Of a stretch of 64,000 nucleotides of DNA, positions 59,019-64,000 are shown piece by piece. Location: assembly GCA_958299035.1 (NCBI GenBank), contig CATQJL010000001.1, positions 52,440,333 to 52,504,332 on the forward strand, read 5' to 3'. The stretch's first letter is position 1; each line of letters begins with the position of its first letter. Made by a program: the position numbers and the translations under genes. This stretch comes from Cylicocyclus nassatus (Eukaryota; Nematoda; Chromadorea; Rhabditida; Strongylidae). The notes beneath the pieces were generated by a model. The model saw only the letters and a program-made list of their open reading frames with translations. It searched no databases and was not told the origin of the DNA.

Positions 59019-62000
59019 ATGGCGCGCGGTGCGGCCACGCCAAACCTTAGCCCCGCCCTCATTCTACTTGTCGCAATTCCAGGTTTGATATCTTTTTCAG
59101 TAAGAAAAGCATCTAATTTTGCCGTATACAAATTATAAGAAATGTAAATTTTATATCACAGGACCATGAAATTAAACCAAAAAATCAATCGTATCATTAC
59201 AGGAGCCGTGGGCATTGGTTGCTTTGTTTGCAGCTCCTTTGATGGTAACAACAGAGCTTGCGAAGACCCATTCAACAGCACCTTGGAAGTATCCAAGGCA
59301 AGTTTAATGATTTCTTTGCTGGAAATAATGCTGAACTAGAGCGATCATCATTGCTAATGTAACCCATATCACCACTTTCCGGAAGGTGGATGTCGGGATA
59401 GGTTCACTTCGTGATTAAAGCTGCGTCCAGAGTTGGCGGAGTGCTAGGGCGGCCGTGCCAGCTCCGTTCCATCCTCGTCCCATATTTGCACCAGATCTTG
59501 CCGCCAATCTCGGCGCTGAACTGGCACGACGCTGGAACGGCACTGGCACAGGCACGCAGTCTGAACAAGTAACGAATCAGTCTTGCAGTATAATTTTTGG
59601 TAGATACAGTGACCGCCAGAAAGTTGCGGACAAGTCTCCCTCTCTTTTTCATCGCTCTTTTTCAGAAGGAAAACAAGGATAAAAAAATGTAGTGATTGTT
59701 ACGAGGTGATAGAGCTCTTCAAGATCTACAATTTACACTTTGCGTTTTTCGAAAAACATGTATACTAAAAAATTTAAAAAAAAATTTCTAAAAAAAGTCC
59801 GAAAATGGCCGCGTCACAATGTCGCGGACAATAATCCTTCGAACGCAAAAATTTTCTTTTGAGTCATATTCTGAAGCTGAAACACAAGTAATCCAAACGG
59901 GTGAGCACACTACTACACAGAGCTCGTCAAGAGCTACACACTGGTTATGGTTGCTTTCCAAAAAACACAAGCTTGAGTTTTATTTTGCTTTTTTTTCAAA
60001 AATAACTTCTAATTCTCCTTTTTAAGCCAAGTTTCTTCACATGGAAACCTATTCACGACATTCCAACAACGCTGTTTGGATAAAGCAGATGCTCTTTACC
60101 ATCCTCCATGCATCTGACGTTTGCTGATGAGTTTTTTGCTGAAAATGGTTCTTGGCAGTGCTTGCACATGACCCCACCTGCACCTCACCACTGACTGCAC
60201 CGCTTTGCAAGCTTGTAACTCGGCTTGTAGTCAATGTGTGAGCCTGCAATTAGGCTCATTCGAAAGAACGAGACTTTCTCTACACGGTGGTATGTAAAAG
60301 AGGTGGGTATAAGAAACAGCGGAGATTTGGCGGATGGGGTGGAAAAACGCGGCCTCAGTGGTAGGGTGAGGATATCCAGCTAAAGTTGAATAGAGCTTCT
60401 TTCGCTACCAGTTCAATCCTGGAAGCTTGAAACTGTCAATGTTCTTGCAATAGATCATTTTGAAGCTCTAGAACTGTTTTGGTGTTGATGCCTTCACTCC
60501 AACCACCACTGAGGCCGCGTTTTTCCACCCCATCCGCCAAATCTCCGCTGTTTCTTATACCCATCTCTTTTACATACCACCGTGCAGAGGAAGTCTCGTT
60601 CTTTCGAATGAGCCTAATTGCAGGCTCACATATTGACTACAAGCCGAGTTACAAGCCTGCAAAGCGGTGCAAGTCAGTGGTGAGGTGCAGGTGGGGTCAT
60701 GTGCAAGTACTGCCAAGAGCCATTTTCAGCAAAGAAACTCATCAGCACACGTCAGATGCATGGAGAATGGTAAAGAGCATCTGCTTTATCCGAACAGCGT
60801 TGTTGGAATGTCGTGAGTAGGTTTCCATGTGAAGAAACTTGGCTTAAGGGAGAATTAGAAGTTTTTTTTTGAAAAAAAAAGCAAAATAAAACTCAAGCTT
60901 GTGTTTTTTGGGAAGCAACCTTAACCATTGTGTAGTTCTTGACGAGCTCTGTATAATAGTATGCTCACCCGTTTGGATTACTTGTGTTTCAGCTTCAGAA
61001 TATGACTCAAATGAAAATTTTTGCGTTCGAAGAATTATTGTCCGCGACATTGTGACGCGGGCATTTTCGGACTTTTTTTAGAAAAAGTTTTTTAAATTTA
61101 GAGTACATGTTTTTCGAAAAACGCAAAGTGTATATTGTAGATCTTGAAGAGCTCTATCACCTCATGCAATCACTACATTTTTTTATCCTTGTTTTCCTTC
61201 TGAAAAAGAGCGATGAAAAAAGGAGGGAGGCTTGTCCGCAACTTTTTGGCGGTCACTGTATCTAACAAAAATCCCGTCTCTTCTTCAAATTGGATCAGCA
61301 AAATTCTTCTTATGTGTCTACTGTAAAGTATGAAAGTAATTTGTATTGATCCATGAAGGAAAATAAATTGTAAGGAAAAGAAAAGTTTTCGTAAAAAGAT
61401 TGTATTTAGCAGCGAGAAGCGGCTTCGGTTGCGAATTACCATCACCCGTGCTGGGCGTTCAAGAAAGGCCGACAAGGACTTTTCCCAGCTGATCATTGCA
61501 TCAAAATCATCGGATATAGAGGTAAAATCTTGTTCTACTTCGTCCTATCCTTTAGTTTTTGTGCTTACAGCCGACAACTCTTCAAAAACGATGATAATAC
61601 GGACATGTGCCCTCGATTCAGGCACACTGACAGCCGATACTGGTCAGTTTCCCTTCATATCTGGTCTTCAGCCATTATTTTACGTGCAAGACAGCTGGCT
61701 ACTTCATTCAGAATAGAGGCTTCGATAATTTCTTACTTATTTTTTTATTTGTAATAAACCTGCGTAGAGGGCTTATTCGACAAGCTGACCAATCATACAC
61801 CTTCGTTAGGGCCTTATAGTGGGGTCACAGTAGGCGGTAATTGTGGGTGCTAACCTCACTTCTACCACCGATGCACTTTGAAGGCAGTGTCCGGGCAAAA
61901 GCTCGGTTTCTAGCAAAATCCACTCACCGGGGGTTATCCGCAACGCTGAATCCAAAAATCCACATTAAAAGGCGCGAAAACGGTGAGAACATGCGTTTTT

Positions 62001-63062
62001 TAAAGCCTTACAATTTGAAATTCGACGGTCCCCGCCAAGGCTGAGATGCAGAGTCCTTGCGGGACCCTACGATTCTGACTTTGGCGGCATTCGTACTCTG
62101 CCACATAGCAGGAACTCGAACAGGTTGGAGGACCCCGCCCCAAGGCGTACGTTCTTCCACTTTCCGGCCGTTTTTCTCGCTTTAGGTCGAGCGTTGTGAA
62201 CCTCGCACTTGCGCAATGTTGTGTCTGAGGAGGGCCACTTTCGCATGACACAGTAATCCCAAAACCCCCATTCTGCCCGGACATCGCCTTTAAAGCAGTG
62301 GCTCGGCAAATCCTCGACTTTTGTGTTTTCCCTTACCAGGGGTAAGTCGACGCGTTGATTCCAAAAGGGCACGAAAATGGCGAAAACCAGCATTTTCCAA
62401 GCCCCCTCATTTTGAATTTGGACGAGTGAAACCCTCCCCGTCATGGTTAGAGACGCAGAGTCGTTGTCGTTCTAGACCCTCATGTTTATAGCACTGCGGC
62501 ATGCCGCCTCTGACGACGTGAGGGATATCGCGAGCTCGTCCGAGTGCGTGTAAAAATGGCTTGCGCGCAGGGCTTTAGGGGCAATTTTCTAGGCAGGGGT
62601 TGAATGCTGTGCTCTCGGACCTGCTCCATTGTCGTGTTTGGGGTGCAAGCAACATCCCATATGAAAATTTTGAGATGTTCGATTTTGCGAATCACTACCT
62701 TTAACAACTGAGTACGATATTCGTGAGCTGATCAAATGACCAACCCAGAAAGTGGCAACTGAGATCTTCTGATACCATATATCCATTTAACGTAAGCTCG
62801 CAAAACCTCACCATGAAGAAATGTTTTTTTTTTGCGATCAGCATGTCAAACAACAAGATGAGCACGATCACATATAATACATTTTCTTTCAGAGATAGTG
62901 CGGATAAGCCACTGTGGCCACTTCAAGTTCGAAGGATTCCACTACACGGGATGTGTGCAGGCGTGCGACTCCGACGGCTGTAACTCGTCCGTCGAACGTT
63001 CGCTTCTCGCCGCCTTATTTACTCCGTTACTGCTCATACTGGTAGATCTGCTACGACCATGA
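59019..63062 (+). CDS. qvr: Quiver-type (QVR) Ly6-like GPI-anchored protein, 170 aa
   Basis: The exons are 59019-59082, 59203-59297, 61410-61521, 61571-61642 and 62893-63062, and phases agree throughout. MARGAATPNLSPALILLVAI is a signal peptide. The mature part begins CFVCSSFDGNNRACEDPF and continues CIKIIGYR, MIIRTCALDSGTLTADTE, IVRISHCGHF and GCVQACDSDGCN, the diagnostic quiver/sleepless cysteine pattern. The end SLLAALFTPLLLILVDLL after NSS fits a GPI-attachment signal. Family members are surface proteins that modulate channels and synaptic excitability. The donor of exon 2 is GC (AAG|GCAAGT). Intron 2 holds a 1.65-kb fold-back and intron 4 two AGGCAGTG elements. ATG 59019 is chosen as the first in-frame ATG giving a signal peptide. 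Confidence 0.9.
59440..59565. repeat. GGCACGGCGCT-word repeat
   Basis: GGCCGTGCCAGCTCCGTTCC and CTGGAACGGCACTGGCAC words face each other across about 60 bp. The same vocabulary occurs at 42088-42185. It lies in qvr intron 2, just before the fold-back element. It is perhaps a small palindromic MITE. Confidence 0.45.
59607..61258. mobile_element. 1.65-kb fold-back with Tc1/mariner-like termini in qvr intron 2
   Basis: CAGTGACCGCCAGAAAGTTG at 59607 is mirrored at 61258, with TA on both sides (59605-59606, 61259-61260). The two arms, each about 760 bp (to about 60370 and from about 60495), are near-identical inverted copies around a unique core of about 125 bp. The CAGTG start and TA duplication fit Tc1-type elements. 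Open frames on the arms occur twice by symmetry and are not genes. Confidence 0.9.
61879..62705. mobile_element. two adjoining AAGGCAGTG-family MITEs in qvr intron 4
   Basis: The first copy runs from GAAGGCAGTGTCCGGGCAAA (about 61881) to GCCCGGACATCGCCTTTAA (about 62293). The second starts at once with AAAGCAGTGGCTCGGCAAA and ends at CACTACCTTTAA (about 62704). Internal words (GGTTATCCGCAACGCTGAAT) match the nested copy at 11446-11850. Confidence 0.75.
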
Positions 63063-63099
63063 CTACCGCTCTCGGCAGTTGCGAGGAACCGTCCACCAC

Positions 63100-63856
63100 G
63101 CTCGGGCTGGCCATTCTCAGTGCCCACACAACGGTGCGTCGGTTCCTCAGCCGCCCGCCAAACGCTCTCACACATCCGGGTCGAATCCTTCCTCTGTCAT
63201 GATTTTTGATGTATCAAATTACGTGCATGAATGTTGTTATTAAACAGCCCTCACTTTGTATGACAGTGTTTCGAAATATGTTTCCTTTCTTTCTTAACGT
63301 TATTTCTAGTGAAGAGATAATGTGGGGTCACTTGTCACCCCACTCCTTTCATGATATATTTTCCGTACATTTCTCTTCATTTTCGTTGGTCTACTGATGT
63401 GTTCTCATTCTGAGTCAAGCATTTGTATTTCTTATAGCGATATTACGCAAGAAATTACACTCACTAGCCATCATTAAGTCAAATCAAGTGTTTTTTAGTG
63501 TGAATGGACGAAACTGTTTTGAGTGGCAGAACACAGAGAGATCCACCTTGAAGTGCCATTTCGAAGACTATGTGGCAAACCAAACGCAATCTCTAGGTTA
63601 CTGCTGTTGAAAACAAATTTCTCAACAAGTGCACCAACATAAACTTGAGCAACACATAGAAGAGATAGAAAAATTATAGAGGGCATTTATAAACTTTAAG
63701 TCACCAAGATAGGCGAAGCCTTATAGTCTATTGTGTCGATTTTATATTCCTCTACCGAAGTTATGAGATGTGAGTAAAGATTTTATGAGTCTTATAACTT
63801 TCAAGCAAAACTTAACAAACAAAACATTTATGGTTTGCAATTAACAATAACAATAA
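63100..63856. other. 3' flank of qvr and intergenic sequence
   Basis: An ATTAAA at about 63238 could serve qvr cleavage. The rest is AT-rich, with no further exon seen, between the convergent qvr gene and the minus-strand gene ending at 63857. Confidence 0.4.
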
Positions 63857-63925
63857 TCAGTTGTATCCACAGCTCTCAATAATCTTCTGATAAGGAGCGA
63901 TCTTTGCGGCAGCATTCTTTTTCGC
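63857..63925 (-). CDS. last exon of a minus-strand gene, cut by the window
   Basis: After a TTTTAG acceptor the minus strand reads AKKNAAAKIAPYQKIIESCG plus two residues and a stop at 63857. The other exons lie beyond 64000. The lysine/alanine-rich tail is not recognised. It is convergent with qvr. Confidence 0.55.
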   Translation of the reverse strand, partial: AKKNAAAKIAPYQKIIESCGYN

Positions 63926-64000
63926 CTAAAATGATCGACTAGGAATGCAAAAACAAGCAATCTCAATGCCATTGAAAAAACCAAAATTTTAGGTCAAAGC

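Noticed and set aside
59788..61081. Mirrored open frames such as 59819-60025 and 60844-61050
   Set aside because: The two are inverted copies on the arms of one fold-back element, not genes.

Overview
The window reads as intron-rich, repeat-rich nuclear DNA of a nematode, most likely clade V (strongylid or hookworm-like). The grounds are indirect. Introns are mostly short with TTTCAG-type acceptors. Several genes start just after an unpaired acceptor, as trans-spliced genes do. Two genes sit about 110 bp apart like operon members. The repeats include RTE-type LINE and Penelope-type (GIY-YIG) fragments. No species call is possible from sequence alone.

Three genes can be followed exon by exon with matching splice phases. 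(1) 5341-8690 (+) is a 145-residue mitochondrial-type single-pass membrane protein of unknown family. (2) 9290-15610 (+) is an AKTIP/FTS-type inactive E2 (UEV) protein of about 371 residues. (3) 59019-63062 (+) is a 170-residue GPI-anchored Quiver (QVR) Ly6-like protein. A plexin gene (-) is partly present at 17512-18277, with an opposite-facing second copy of two exons at 16984-17395. Further exon chains are reported with lower confidence: 15869-16528, 22175-30090, 36952-46082, 50676-51138, 55239-55396, and the last exon of a minus-strand gene at 63857-63925.

Most of the rest is mobile DNA, much of it as inverted-repeat or fold-back elements, often nested. Examples are a hAT-like element with an 8-bp target duplication (11377-12908) carrying a nested TTAA-flanked element; a truncated relative at 1-2163 carrying a Tc1-like MITE; a Mutator-like element with a 9-bp duplication (6546-7801) next to its own empty-site paralogue; a 1.65-kb fold-back with Tc1-like ends inside the qvr intron (59607-61258); and four fold-backs with CTAGCTGGC termini at 31.4, 44.1, 49.0 and 53.5 kb. 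RTE-like LINE remains lie at 19.0-21.0, 24.1-24.4 and 25.1-25.3 kb, and a Penelope-like 3' end at 26.46-26.81 kb.

The least familiar structure is a family of elements with CTCAGAYAA termini (2628-4276, 49773-50490, 58226-58803, plus a partial copy near 23930). The ends are shared, but each copy carries its own array of short GC-rich repeats, and one encloses an exon-like, polyadenylated segment.
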